From Lachnoanaerobaculum gingivalis (GTDB taxonomy: Bacteria; Bacillota; Clostridia; Lachnospirales; Lachnospiraceae), in NCBI RefSeq assembly GCF_003862475.1, contig NZ_RRCO01000002.1:186001-250000 (forward strand): 64,000 nucleotides of DNA, given 5' to 3'. The notes below the pieces were generated by a model. It made no database searches. It saw only the letters and a list, made by a program, of their open reading frames with translations, and had not been told where the DNA came from. The position numbers were made by a program, and so were the translations under genes. Positions within the stretch are counted from its first letter, which is position 1. The number at the start of each line of letters is the position of its first letter. Positions 26,151 through 35,569 of the stretch are shown here, piece after piece.

Positions 26151-28048
26151 TGTCGGGAATAAATAGAGAAAAAGGCGGTATAAATCAAACTATACAGGTT
26201 GTTGCAAGTGACAGCATGAAAAGAGTAATATCACTTGTATTAAAAAACTATAAAAAGAGTATCTTTGTTGTAATTATAGGAATACTGATATCGGCGATAG
26301 TAAGTTCTATCAGTGCTTCCGTTATGCAGGATATTATAGATAATTATATAATTCCTCTAACAAAAGAAACTAATCCTGATTTCACACCATTGGCAATTGA
26401 GATAGGAAAACTTATTTGTATATTTTCGGTGGGTGTATTGGCATCATTTGCTTATAACAGGATAATGGTAAATGTAGGACAGGGAACCATGCGTGAGATA
26501 AGAAGAAATCTTTTTGCACATATGGAAAAACTTCCTATAAGATATTTTGATACACATTCACATGGCGATATAATGTCCATCTATACCAATGATACAGACA
26601 CATTGCGACAGTTTATAGGAACATCATTTCCACAGCTGGTAGAAGCACTATTTTCTTTAATTGCTGTATTTATCACAATGCTTTCATTAAGTCCTATGAT
26701 GACTTTAGTGTCTGTTATTATGATTATTATATCTGTACAGGCTTCAGGTAAGGCCGCAAGTATTTCAGGTAAATATTTCGGAATACAGCAGGCTACTCTT
26801 GGAAAAGTAAACGGATATATAGAAGAGATGATAAGCGGTCAAAAGGTTGTAAAGGTATTCAACTATGAAGATAAGAACATAAAAGGGTTTATATCCATAA
26901 ATGATGAATTATGTGATGCCGCTTCAAAAGCAAACGGATTTGCAAATATACTTATGCCTATAGTTGCACAAATCGGAAACTTAAGTTATGTAGTAATAGC
27001 TGTAGTTGGTGGCTACCTGGCTATAAACGGTCATTTCGGAGTGACCATAGGAACTATAGCCGCATTCCTTTCGCTGGTAAAAGCATTTAACAGACCGTTT
27101 ATGACTGTATCACAACAGCTCAATGCGGTAGTTATGGCGGCTGCTGGAAGTCAGCGAGTATTTGCACTTATGGATGAAACTGTAGAAGATGATGAAGGAT
27201 ATGTAACACTGGTAAATGCAAAGATAGACGGTAAGGGAAATATATCAGAGTCAAAATCAAGAACCGGAATCTGGGCATGGAAGCATAAACATGATAACGG
27301 AGAAATTACATATACAAAACTTGAGGGAGATATTGTATTTGAAAATGTCGACTTCGGATATGTACCTGAAAAGATAGTACTACATGATATAAATCTCTTT
27401 GCAAACAAGGGACAAAAGATTGCATTTGTAGGTTCTACAGGTGCAGGTAAGACAACTATAACAAACCTTATAAACAGATTTTATGATATTCAAAACGGTA
27501 AGATAAGATATGACGGTATAAACATCGAAAAGATAAAGAAGGATGACCTCAGAAGATCTTTGGGTGTGGTTCTTCAGGAAACAAATCTTTTCTCAGATAC
27601 CGTTATGGAAAATATTCGTTATGGTCGTCCTGATGCAACAGATGAGGAGTGCATAGCGGCTGCAAGACTGGCAAATGCCGACGGTTTTATAGAAAGACTT
27701 CCTGACGGATATAATACATTCCTTCACGAGGGTGGTGCAAATCTGTCACAGGGTCAAAAACAGCTCCTTTCTATTGCAAGGGCTGCCTTAGCAGATCCTC
27801 CTGTACTTATTTTGGATGAAGCTACATCTTCAATTGATACAAGAACCGAACAGCTTATACAGGCAGGTATGGATTCCTTGATGATTGGTCGAACAACATT
27901 TGTTATTGCCCACAGACTCTCAACCATTAAAAACTCTGATGTAATAATGGTACTTGAGCAAGGAAGAATAATAGAGCGTGGCTCACACGAAAGTTTATTG
28001 GAACAAAAAGGAAGATATTATCAACTTTATACGGGAAAAGTGGTATAA
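26150..28048 (+). CDS. ABC exporter half-transporter, catalytically competent subunit
   Basis: 632 aa. A hydrophilic N-terminal extension of ~25 residues is followed by six helices (~38-330) and an ATPase domain. Walker A GSTGAGKTTITN, signature LSQGQKQLLSIARAAL, Walker B VLILDEATSSID with catalytic Glu, and switch His in FVIAHRLSTI are all intact. An insertion (KIDGKGNISESKSRTG... to about residue 390) sits between the two domains, as in LmrD-type subunits. Together with the preceding gene it should form a heterodimeric exporter with one active ATP site. No regulator is adjacent. Confidence 0.92.
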   Translation: MSGINREKGGINQTIQVVASDSMKRVISLVLKNYKKSIFVVIIGILISAIVSSISASVMQDIIDNYIIPLTKETNPDFTPLAIEIGKLICIFSVGVLASFAYNRIMVNVGQGTMREIRRNLFAHMEKLPIRYFDTHSHGDIMSIYTNDTDTLRQFIGTSFPQLVEALFSLIAVFITMLSLSPMMTLVSVIMIIISVQASGKAASISGKYFGIQQATLGKVNGYIEEMISGQKVVKVFNYEDKNIKGFISINDELCDAASKANGFANILMPIVAQIGNLSYVVIAVVGGYLAINGHFGVTIGTIAAFLSLVKAFNRPFMTVSQQLNAVVMAAAGSQRVFALMDETVEDDEGYVTLVNAKIDGKGNISESKSRTGIWAWKHKHDNGEITYTKLEGDIVFENVDFGYVPEKIVLHDINLFANKGQKIAFVGSTGAGKTTITNLINRFYDIQNGKIRYDGINIEKIKKDDLRRSLGVVLQETNLFSDTVMENIRYGRPDATDEECIAAARLANADGFIERLPDGYNTFLHEGGANLSQGQKQLLSIARAALADPPVLILDEATSSIDTRTEQLIQAGMDSLMIGRTTFVIAHRLSTIKNSDVIMVLEQGRIIERGSHESLLEQKGRYYQLYTGKVV

Positions 28049-28096
28049 TAAAAATGTAGTATATATTTTAGGCCTAAATTTAAGGAGTGTACATAT

Positions 28097-29152
28097 ATGT
28101 TTTGTTCAAATTGCGGTAAACAGCTTGAAGATAGTGATAAAGTATGCGGTTTTTGCGGCGTACCTGTACAAAGCGAAAGCAATATTACATTGAGTAAAGA
28201 TAAGCCCGATAAAACACATAGTAATGTAGAAAAAGACGGAAATACAGAAATACCGAGCTATATTAAAAAACCAGCTTTAGTTTCGGCAGGTATTTACATC
28301 TTATCCAGATTTATGATTTATATTGTTGATATATTTGACAGCTCAAGAACAATGATAGGTGTTCCGTTTTATATTTCATTGCTATGTATTATTTCTTTAG
28401 TAATGATAGTAGGGCTTTTAGTTCTGAATTCAAAGAACAAAATAATATTGGCTGTACCGAAGATATTCATCATCATTTCCTCGATACCGTCGATATTTCT
28501 TTACTACCAATATTTTAGAAGTGAATTTCTATTTTCTGATTTGTTAAAAGCTGTATTTATATATCCTACAAGTTTTGTAGCCGCAATCGATGATTGTATC
28601 GTATTTGTTGTGCTATGTATACTGGCATTAAGTAAAAATAAGACGCTTGTTAAATTTTGCGGATTTATATTAATTTTAACAGTATTGCGCCATACGGTAA
28701 GTATAATATATCTTACTGGCTATGAATTTACTACGATACTTGAGAACTTATTCAGTCTTTCAAGTTTAAGTACTCTTTGTTGGATTATAGCGACAATATC
28801 TTTTTATGTATATGAAGTATGTATCTTCTTCATTATGTGGAGTATGAGTGTATGTGGAAAACAAGCTGTACATACAGCCGGTAGAGAAAACGAAATAAGA
28901 AATGTATACGTAGAGAACACGGCAAATACCAATGAACTTGATGAACCAAATACCGGTATAAATGTTTTATGTTTCTTTATTCCTATAATAGGTTTGACTC
29001 TATACTTTGCATGGAAGAGTATGTATCCTAAAAAAGCAAAAACTGCACTGAAGGTTGCCTTAATGGGATTTTTAACTTGGACAGTATTAAGCGTTGTATT
29101 AAGATTGTTCATAGACTTTATAGTTTATTGGATGATTTCGAATATGCACTAA
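28097..29152 (+). CDS. Zinc-ribbon membrane protein of unknown function
   Basis: 351 aa. The N-terminus is a zinc ribbon: CSNCGKQ (Cys3, Cys6) and CGFCG (Cys17, Cys20). A polar linker of about 35 residues leads to at least six membrane helices between residues ~58 and 260 (e.g. ALVSAGIYILSRFMIYIVDI; ISLLCIISLVMIVGLLVL). A further pair follows near the C-terminus, with GLTLYFAWKSMYPKKAKTAL, a motif seen in many zinc-ribbon membrane proteins of Firmicutes. The zinc ribbon should be cytoplasmic. AAGGAGTG (28082-28089) is the ribosome site. No partner gene is evident. Confidence 0.7.
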   Translation: MFCSNCGKQLEDSDKVCGFCGVPVQSESNITLSKDKPDKTHSNVEKDGNTEIPSYIKKPALVSAGIYILSRFMIYIVDIFDSSRTMIGVPFYISLLCIISLVMIVGLLVLNSKNKIILAVPKIFIIISSIPSIFLYYQYFRSEFLFSDLLKAVFIYPTSFVAAIDDCIVFVVLCILALSKNKTLVKFCGFILILTVLRHTVSIIYLTGYEFTTILENLFSLSSLSTLCWIIATISFYVYEVCIFFIMWSMSVCGKQAVHTAGRENEIRNVYVENTANTNELDEPNTGINVLCFFIPIIGLTLYFAWKSMYPKKAKTALKVALMGFLTWTVLSVVLRLFIDFIVYWMISNMH

Positions 29153-29250
29153 TAATCATTGATGTATAAAAATTAATATTTAAGATAGAATAACGGTCGT
29201 AGCGGGTTGCTTTGGCTGTTATTTTTTGTAATATATACTTAAGAAAAATA

Positions 29251-29279
29251 TTGACATTTTATTATATAAACCTTACGAT
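29251..29279 (+). promoter_or_regulatory. Candidate promoter of the 515-aa membrane protein
   Basis: TTGACA (29251-29256), 17-bp spacer, TACGAT (29274-29279), 84 bases before the start codon. The -35 is perfect; the -10 matches four of six. Confidence 0.5.
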
Positions 29280-29363
29280 AGTATTTAGATATATTAATTA
29301 TAAATTAAATACGAATATAATATACATAATATATGTAGCAGTTTGAGTTAAAGGGTTTATTAC

Positions 29364-30911
29364 ATGCAAGAACGCAGGATTTGTCAAAGTGATATAATTA
29401 AATATATAAATGAAGAGCTGGGTATTCCATACTCGTCATTGTGCACTGTTATAGACAAGGTAAGACCGGGAAATATGGTGGAGCCCAGAATCAGTGAGAT
29501 AAAACGTGGGAAGAGAAAGGGATACAAGGAACTTGAAAACCATGAAGACCTATTTTTTGATACATGCTTTACAATCAAAGATGAGGAGCTTGGATTTCAT
29601 AAATTAAGAGAGTTTATTGAACGTGAGAAATTAATATTCCCCAATCATAAAGGTTTACAGGATGATGATTATAAATCTTATTCTTTGCGAATGCTAAAGT
29701 ATGGTCTGGAGAATTGTGAATTACCGTCCAGCCATAAAAATATTGTATTACTTGTGGAAGACTTAGAATATATTAAAGAACCGACTGTGGTGCCGGAAGA
29801 TATATTGGATGTCATTGATATTGAGGAATATTCAAATAAAATAGATACAAATGAAAAAAACAGATATATAAGCAGTATAAGGGAAAATTGGAACTATATA
29901 TTTCTATGTTTTGTTTTCTTAACACTTGGGTCGATAATATTCAGTATTTATAGGATTTCCGCAATGGATATGTTTTTTTGGATGAAGAATATGTCACCTG
30001 CTTTGTTTTCTTTTTTGACATTATTTATTTCGGTATCTACAGTGATTTTCGGGTTTGTTGATACAGGTATTGCAGTTTTTATTTATAATATAAAAAATAA
30101 AAGCCGGGAAAAATTAACTTACAAAGACATATATATGATTGCCAAATACGGTGATAAAGACAAAATAATACAAGGTCGTGGAAGGTATGATCTTGGAATA
30201 AGCCATATATGTTATTCATTATTTTGCAATATAACAGGAGCCCTATGTGCATTGGCTTTATACAGCTATTTAAAGAAACAGGAAAGCTTTGATACTTTTT
30301 TATTATCAAAAGATTTTTCTATAGTGGCAAATATAGCTCTAATGTTTGTATTGGTACTGGTATTTGTAAACAGCTTCTTACTGTTTACAAGAGAGCCTAT
30401 GAAAGATTTCCATGATATAGAAGAAAACCCGGACACATTGAAAATCACAAGGCTAAGTGTTATAGCCAACAATGTTCACATAGCAGTAAATATATTCTTC
30501 TCGTCTATGGGAATACTGTTTTCATTTATGTATGGATTTTCAAGCTATAATGTAATGGGAAATATATCACCTATGTTTTGTCTTGTACTTATAGGATTGT
30601 ATTCATATTTATGGTTTTCATCAACATCGCCATATGCGGTAGAGTTCAATGCACAATGTGCGGGGTCTTTTTTGTTACTTGCACCTTTTATAGCATCTGT
30701 TACCTCACTGTATACAATTATGTGTTTTAACAACTCAACTTCATATATGATGGTTATAGGTGTAAATGTAATAGCTGTTATAGTATGGCTTGTATGCCTG
30801 ATTTATAAAGAAGAGAGAAAATTAGCGCCGGTGATGAGAAACAATAAGATTTATTTTTCTGTCTATACATCACTTTTGGTTTTGTTTTTTATTATACTCA
30901 ATTGTATTTAA
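29364..30911 (+). CDS. Unknown membrane protein with soluble N-terminal, HTH-like domain
   Basis: 515 aa, not recognised. Residues 1-165 are soluble; ICQSDIIKYINEELGIPYSS then RISEIKRGKRKGYKEL could form a helix-turn-helix of the XRE type, but this is a guess. Residues ~174-515 hold about nine membrane helices (e.g. IFLCFVFLTLGSIIFSIY; IVANIALMFVLVLVFVNSFL; MMVIGVNVIAVIVWLVCL). A cytoplasmic loop near 240-275 carries YKDIYMIAKYGDKDK. The start ATG at 29364 has only a weak site (AAAGGG, 29351-29356). The gene is monocistronic, with its own candidate promoter and strong terminator. Function open; membrane-bound sensing is one possibility. Confidence 0.7.
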   Translation: MQERRICQSDIIKYINEELGIPYSSLCTVIDKVRPGNMVEPRISEIKRGKRKGYKELENHEDLFFDTCFTIKDEELGFHKLREFIEREKLIFPNHKGLQDDDYKSYSLRMLKYGLENCELPSSHKNIVLLVEDLEYIKEPTVVPEDILDVIDIEEYSNKIDTNEKNRYISSIRENWNYIFLCFVFLTLGSIIFSIYRISAMDMFFWMKNMSPALFSFLTLFISVSTVIFGFVDTGIAVFIYNIKNKSREKLTYKDIYMIAKYGDKDKIIQGRGRYDLGISHICYSLFCNITGALCALALYSYLKKQESFDTFLLSKDFSIVANIALMFVLVLVFVNSFLLFTREPMKDFHDIEENPDTLKITRLSVIANNVHIAVNIFFSSMGILFSFMYGFSSYNVMGNISPMFCLVLIGLYSYLWFSSTSPYAVEFNAQCAGSFLLLAPFIASVTSLYTIMCFNNSTSYMMVIGVNVIAVIVWLVCLIYKEERKLAPVMRNNKIYFSVYTSLLVLFFIILNCI

Positions 30912-30935
30912 ATGTAATTTTATAAATTTGATTTT

Positions 30936-30963
30936 ACCACCGTTTTAGTACGGTGGTTTTTTA
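30936..30963 (+). terminator. Rho-independent terminator
   Basis: 7-bp stem ACCACCG/CGGTGGT, 8-nt loop, followed by a T6 tract. It ends the 515-aa gene's transcript. Confidence 0.88.
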
Positions 30964-31191
30964 TTGTAAATTTCATGTGCATTTTTATAAAAATGTCAAT
31001 AAATATAAGGATTATAGCACTTACACTAAAATTACACAGTAAGTTGTAAGTTGGTGGGATGTTCTTTTCTCGTAAAAAATACTAAAGTACAAATATCATT
31101 AAACGTAATAAAAAGGGGGACTTGATATGTTGTGAGAAGGTATACAGATTTAGAAAAAAATTGTATTTATGTAATGTGAAAGGATAAAAAT

Positions 31192-34020
31192 ATGGATAGA
31201 AGAATACGATTAAAAAGATATATTTCACTTTGTTGTTCCTTTTTTCTAGTATTGTTTAATCTTAATTCGTATATTGTTGCAAGTGCGAATGCATTAGACA
31301 ATACAAATGTTAATAATGAAATTTATGTGGCAACATCAAGTAATGCAAGAATAGCAGATGAATTTTATTTTGATTCAATATTTGAAGGATACAGAATAAT
31401 ATTACAAGCAGATAAAAATGTAGTACCGCCGGATACTGTTGTAAAAATTAAAAAGGTAGAGAAGCTAAATGGAGAGTCTATTAATAAGATAGTAAACTCA
31501 AATGTGGATTATGATGAGGGAGAGGTACTTGATGTAGTTGCATTTGATATTTCACTTTGGCTAAACGGCATTGAAATACAGCCTGAAAATGGCAATGTAA
31601 ATGTAAGCATAGAACCTTTATTAAGTAATAATAAGAGTAAAGAAAATATAGCAGAAGTATTCCATATAACTGAAGATGGTGATATTTCAAAAATTGCAAA
31701 TGATAGTTTAGATGACGGAAAAATAGACTTTGTTGCAGAACACTTTTCAGTATATGGTTTTGCAATGCTTGGTGCTGCAGGTGGGCATACACAGGCAGAT
31801 GCAGAAGCTTGGATTGATAGCATGCATGGAACAGCAATAGACTATGATGGAGCCTATGGTGTACAATGTGTTGATTTAATCTCATCATATTACAGATATC
31901 TCGGATATAATATATTTAATTATGTTGCCGGTAATGGATATGCATATACGTTTAATTATTCACCATTACCGCCGGGATGGCAAAGATTTGGGAATAATGT
32001 TGATCCAAGACCCGGAGATATAGTTGTATTTGGGGCTCATCAATATGGAATGTACGGAACCGGCCACATAGGTATAGTGCGTGCTGTAGATTCAACATCG
32101 TATAAATACCTTGATTATAACGGTACAGGAAATTATGATGCCGGTACGTGGAGATGGAAACCACTCAGAAATTTTACAAGTATTATTCGTCCGGATTTTG
32201 TAATACCTCCTGTAATACCTGACCATATACCGGGACCTGTAGGTGGAAGTGATGATGATATAGCTGACGGAGACTATACCATACGTTCAGATGTGGCAGA
32301 AGGTAGAAGCTTAGGTTGGGAAGGTGACGGAAATACAAACGGACAGAATGTATGCTTAAAAGATTATTTTAAAAATGGTGACTATGTGTGGACACTTGAA
32401 CGTCAAAGTGATGACAGTTTTATCGTAAAAACAAAGCAAGGTGGAAAACTCCTTGATATATTAGGTGGACCATATTCATATGGAAATGAAAAGAATGCCA
32501 TTATGTGGGACTATGTACAGGGAAATGACAACCAAAGATGGTACATAGTAAGAAACGGTAGCGGATATAGATTTATTGCTAAACATTCAGGATATTCATT
32601 GGATGTAAGAAACGGAGATACTACTGACGGCAATAATATATACCAATACTATCCTAATGAATCTACAGCACAAAGATTCTATCTTGAAAAGCATGATTTT
32701 CCAAATGTAGAAGAAACAAGTGCAGATGATTTAAAAGATAATGCTACTTACATAATTCGATCAAAACTGGATGTATCAAAAGTTATCACTACCGAGTCTG
32801 ATTCAAGTGGTGCAAACGGTAAAAATATATACCTCTATGATTATAATTCACCTAATTTACCTTCAACACAGATTTGGAAGCTTGAGAAGCAGTCAGAAGG
32901 AACATTTCTTATAAAGAATACATACAATAATAAATATATGGATGTAGTATGGTATTCCTTGAGCAACAGAGCAAATATATATAGCTGGGAAAGGCATTAT
33001 AATCCAAGTGAGAGTTGGTATATTGTGAAAAACAATGATACTAAGGGAACATATAGAATTGTAAATAAGAATTCAGGTAAAGTTGTGGATATAACCGGAG
33101 GTCAAACAGCAAACGGTACTAATGTGCAACAATATATTTGGCATGAACATCCGGCACAAATGTTCTTCTTTGAAAGAGTTCCTGCACCTGTAGAATATAC
33201 TGTAACATTTAAGGAGAATAATGGAAATATAATATCTACTAGGATTGTAGAAGATGGAGAGTCAGCGGTTGCACCACAGGCTCCTTACAAAGAAGGTTAT
33301 GTATTTGTAGGTTGGGAAGGTGAATATAGTAATGTTCACGCAAACACTTTTGTAACTGCAAAGTATAATAAATTGCCTGATAGTAACAATGGAAGTAATA
33401 ACAATGGAATAAATATAGGAAATAACGGAAGCAATGCCGGAAATACCGGTTCTAATATTGTAAACAGTAATTCACAAAATAATAATACTAGTGGTTCAAC
33501 ATCTGGTAACAGTTCACACTCCGGAGGTGGAGGTGGTTCACATTCCGGTGGAGGCGGTGGCGGTGGCTCACGCTCCGGTGGAGGCGGTGGCGGTAGCTCA
33601 CGTTCCGGTGGAAGCGGTGGCGGTGGTTCACGCTCCGGTAATGCAGGTACCAAGACATCACAGAACTCATCTTCAGTATCCAATGGAAGTATATCATGGC
33701 AAAGAGACAACAAAGGATGGTGGATAAAGAACAGTGACGGCTCATATCCAAGAAATGAATGGAAGCTTGTTAACAACAGTTGGTATTTCTTTGATTCACA
33801 AGGATATATGTTCACAGGTTGGTTAAATTCAAATGGAAGTTGGTACTTCATGAATACAGACGAAGGTAGTGACAATGGAAAGATGGTCACCGGTTGGAGA
33901 GTAGTATCAGGAAAATGGTATTATCTAAGCACCGCTACAGACGGTAGTGGAGGAAAAATGCTTTTGAATACAACAATAGACGGCTATAGATTAGGGGCTG
34001 ACGGTGTATGGGTAAAGTAA
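31192..34020 (+). CDS. Secreted CHAP amidase/peptidase with ricin-type lectin, InlB and wall-binding repeats
   Basis: 942 aa. Signal peptide 1-~34. Residues ~40-185 form an unknown beta-rich domain. The CHAP domain (~197-333) holds Cys226 (YGVQCVDLISSYYRYLG) and His292 (GTGHIGIVRAVD), the catalytic pair of peptidoglycan amidases/endopeptidases. Two ricin-B-like trefoil lectin blocks follow (~359-503 and ~510-663; FLIKNTYNNKYMDV, RFIAKHSGYSLDV). An InlB B-repeat (~667-728) precedes a Gly/Ser/Arg linker with repeated SGGGGGGGSRS units (~765-815). The protein ends in wall-binding repeats (GWWIKNSDGSYPRNEWK; SWYFMNTDEGSDNGKMVTGW). Predicted to cut peptidoglycan while held to the wall and to sugars. 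AAAGGA (31180-31185) is the ribosome site. Confidence 0.88.
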   Translation: MDRRIRLKRYISLCCSFFLVLFNLNSYIVASANALDNTNVNNEIYVATSSNARIADEFYFDSIFEGYRIILQADKNVVPPDTVVKIKKVEKLNGESINKIVNSNVDYDEGEVLDVVAFDISLWLNGIEIQPENGNVNVSIEPLLSNNKSKENIAEVFHITEDGDISKIANDSLDDGKIDFVAEHFSVYGFAMLGAAGGHTQADAEAWIDSMHGTAIDYDGAYGVQCVDLISSYYRYLGYNIFNYVAGNGYAYTFNYSPLPPGWQRFGNNVDPRPGDIVVFGAHQYGMYGTGHIGIVRAVDSTSYKYLDYNGTGNYDAGTWRWKPLRNFTSIIRPDFVIPPVIPDHIPGPVGGSDDDIADGDYTIRSDVAEGRSLGWEGDGNTNGQNVCLKDYFKNGDYVWTLERQSDDSFIVKTKQGGKLLDILGGPYSYGNEKNAIMWDYVQGNDNQRWYIVRNGSGYRFIAKHSGYSLDVRNGDTTDGNNIYQYYPNESTAQRFYLEKHDFPNVEETSADDLKDNATYIIRSKLDVSKVITTESDSSGANGKNIYLYDYNSPNLPSTQIWKLEKQSEGTFLIKNTYNNKYMDVVWYSLSNRANIYSWERHYNPSESWYIVKNNDTKGTYRIVNKNSGKVVDITGGQTANGTNVQQYIWHEHPAQMFFFERVPAPVEYTVTFKENNGNIISTRIVEDGESAVAPQAPYKEGYVFVGWEGEYSNVHANTFVTAKYNKLPDSNNGSNNNGINIGNNGSNAGNTGSNIVNSNSQNNNTSGSTSGNSSHSGGGGGSHSGGGGGGGSRSGGGGGGSSRSGGSGGGGSRSGNAGTKTSQNSSSVSNGSISWQRDNKGWWIKNSDGSYPRNEWKLVNNSWYFFDSQGYMFTGWLNSNGSWYFMNTDEGSDNGKMVTGWRVVSGKWYYLSTATDGSGGKMLLNTTIDGYRLGADGVWVK

Positions 34021-34062
34021 TAAAGTTAATATTTTTAAATTATATAAATAAAGGAGAGAAAC

Positions 34063-34218
34063 ATGGTATACAAAGAAGGACATAGTTCATATGGACATTG
34101 TTGGATTGAGGGTGACGGTGTAAATTTTTGGGTATATGTTATGGATGGAAGGTCATCATACGGACCATATAGTTCATTGGCAGATGCCATAAGTGAATTT
34201 AATAGATATTGTCTATAG
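34063..34218 (+). CDS. Small 51-aa protein gene, unknown function
   Basis: Short gene not recognised. AAAGGAGAG (34050-34058) lies 4 bases ahead of ATG 34063. The protein (MVYKEGHSSYGHCWIEGDGV at its start, SLADAISEFNRYCL at its end) is rich in aromatic residues, with a compact beta-then-helix look and no signal peptide. Codon use resembles the neighbours. It begins 42 bases after the CHAP gene and may share its transcript. The strong ribosome site argues it is real; no role can be given. Confidence 0.6.
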   Translation: MVYKEGHSSYGHCWIEGDGVNFWVYVMDGRSSYGPYSSLADAISEFNRYCL

Positions 34219-34670
34219 AATATATTATTTAAAGAAAATGTTGACTGTAAATTTATGGCAAGTGATAAAAATCAAAAAATGTTAACTTATAACAGAATTT
34301 TTATTATGTTTTATGCTGTATGAGTTTATGGTTGATATTAAAAAAAATAAAACATACAAGTAACCGGTAGGAGTAGTTTTGAAAACACTACTCCTGCCGG
34401 TGTAACTTATATTATTTATATTCAAATAAATTTTAGTTGGAATATCTTTTTACTAAAAGTATATCACGTTATTTTTAAGTTGAAATTTGAGAAATATTTA
34501 ATGTCTATAAAAACAAACTAGACGTAATTAGCTCAAATTATTTCAAAAAATCTTATTGACTGTAATTTGCAGGGAATAGGACCGAATGAAATATTTGTAA
34601 ACTTTATAGTAGTAAAGAAGACTAACTATGTATAAGAATAGAATATAATTAATAATGCGGAGGTTTTTTG
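34219..34670. other. Intergenic region with a 15-bp hairpin
   Basis: About 450 very AT-rich bases. The only clear feature is a long inverted repeat, ACCGGTAGGAGTAGT (34363-34377) with ACTACTCCTGCCGGT (34387-34401), whose loop can pair further (GTTTT/GAAAAC). It probably ends the upstream transcript although no T run follows. The GGAGG at 34659-34663 belongs to the next gene. No promoter could be placed with confidence. Confidence 0.5.
34363..34401. terminator. Strong hairpin, possible terminator
   Basis: 15-bp stem with a single G-U pair and a self-complementary inner loop. U-poor 3' flank, so termination is uncertain; it may be a processing or stabilising hairpin. Confidence 0.45.
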
Positions 34671-35456
34671 ATGAGAAAAGTAATTTTAGCAGCAGCGATA
34701 ACAACTTTCAGCTGCATAATGACAATAAGTGCATATGCAGGTAATTGGGTAAAAAATAATACCGGTTGGTGGTATGATAACGGTAACGGTACTTGGCCGT
34801 CATCATCATGGCAGTGGATAGACGGTAATTCTGACGGAATAGCGGAGTGTTACTACTTTGACGGTGCAGGTTATTGTATGCTCAATACTACTACACCTGA
34901 CAATTACAGTGTAAATGGTTCAGGGGCATGGACTGTAAACGGAGTAGTACAAACAAAAAATGCAAGTACTGAAAAAAGTGACAGCTATTATATGGAAAAG
35001 TATGCATCTGTGATAGATAAATGGAGAAACGACGAAGCCGGATATGCACTGGATCCTGTTTATGATTTTATAGATATAAATGGAAATGGTAGTAAGGAGC
35101 TGATAATAGGAGATAGAGATAATGGTTTCATTACAGGTATATACACTTTAAATAATGAAACTCCTGTTGAGATTGTAATTGACCCGGGTGTAAGTGATTG
35201 GAGATTTAACGTTCTTAAAGGTGGATATATTTCAACCAGTAATAGTAATGCCAGCTGGGATACCAATAGCTTATCTATATTAGATAGTGATGACAACAGA
35301 ATTTGGGTAAGTAAAGCATATTATAAGCATTTCGATGGTGAGGCTGAGGTTTATGAAGTAAATGATGTACAAGTATCAAAAGGAGCCTATATCAACGAGT
35401 TGAAAAAATACAATATTGAGAAAGAAAATATAAGATTAACAAGGTCTATTAAATAA
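34671..35456 (+). CDS. Small secreted protein with wall-binding repeats
   Basis: 261 aa. Signal peptide 1-24 (ILAAAITTFSCIMTISAYAG). Residues ~25-90 hold choline-binding-like repeats (GWWYDNGNGTWPSSSWQWID; CYYFDGAGYCML) ending with a TPDNYSVNGSGAW motif like its neighbours. The rest (~105-261) contains YDFIDINGNGSKELIIGDRD, an FG-GAP/VCBS-like or EF-hand-like calcium loop, in a domain often seen in secreted Lachnospiraceae proteins. GGAGG (34659-34663) supports ATG 34671 rather than the TTG three bases earlier. No enzyme motif is seen. Confidence 0.78.
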   Translation: MRKVILAAAITTFSCIMTISAYAGNWVKNNTGWWYDNGNGTWPSSSWQWIDGNSDGIAECYYFDGAGYCMLNTTTPDNYSVNGSGAWTVNGVVQTKNASTEKSDSYYMEKYASVIDKWRNDEAGYALDPVYDFIDINGNGSKELIIGDRDNGFITGIYTLNNETPVEIVIDPGVSDWRFNVLKGGYISTSNSNASWDTNSLSILDSDDNRIWVSKAYYKHFDGEAEVYEVNDVQVSKGAYINELKKYNIEKENIRLTRSIK

Positions 35457-35485
35457 AATGGATGTTTTGTAAAATATAATTTTTA

Positions 35486-35521
35486 AAAACTTGCATTAAG
35501 TATAATCTTAGTGCAAGTTTT
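35486..35521. terminator. Bidirectional terminator between convergent genes
   Basis: 10-bp stem AAAACTTGCA/TGCAAGTTTT with A-rich and T-rich flanks. It serves the wall-binding gene and the minus-strand thioesterase. Confidence 0.8.
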
Positions 35522-35569
35522 AGTGTAAAGATTAATTCGATAAATGTTTAACTGAATGAAAAACTTCCT

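Noticed and set aside
33491-33727. Plus-strand ORF with repeated VEAVAVAH-type units
   Set aside because: Frame-shifted reading of the Gly-rich repeat DNA in the CHAP gene; no ribosome site.
33336-33890. Minus-strand 184-aa proline-rich ORF
   Set aside because: It is the antisense image of the Gly/Ser/Arg-rich linker and wall-binding repeats of the CHAP protein; no ribosome site and no family.
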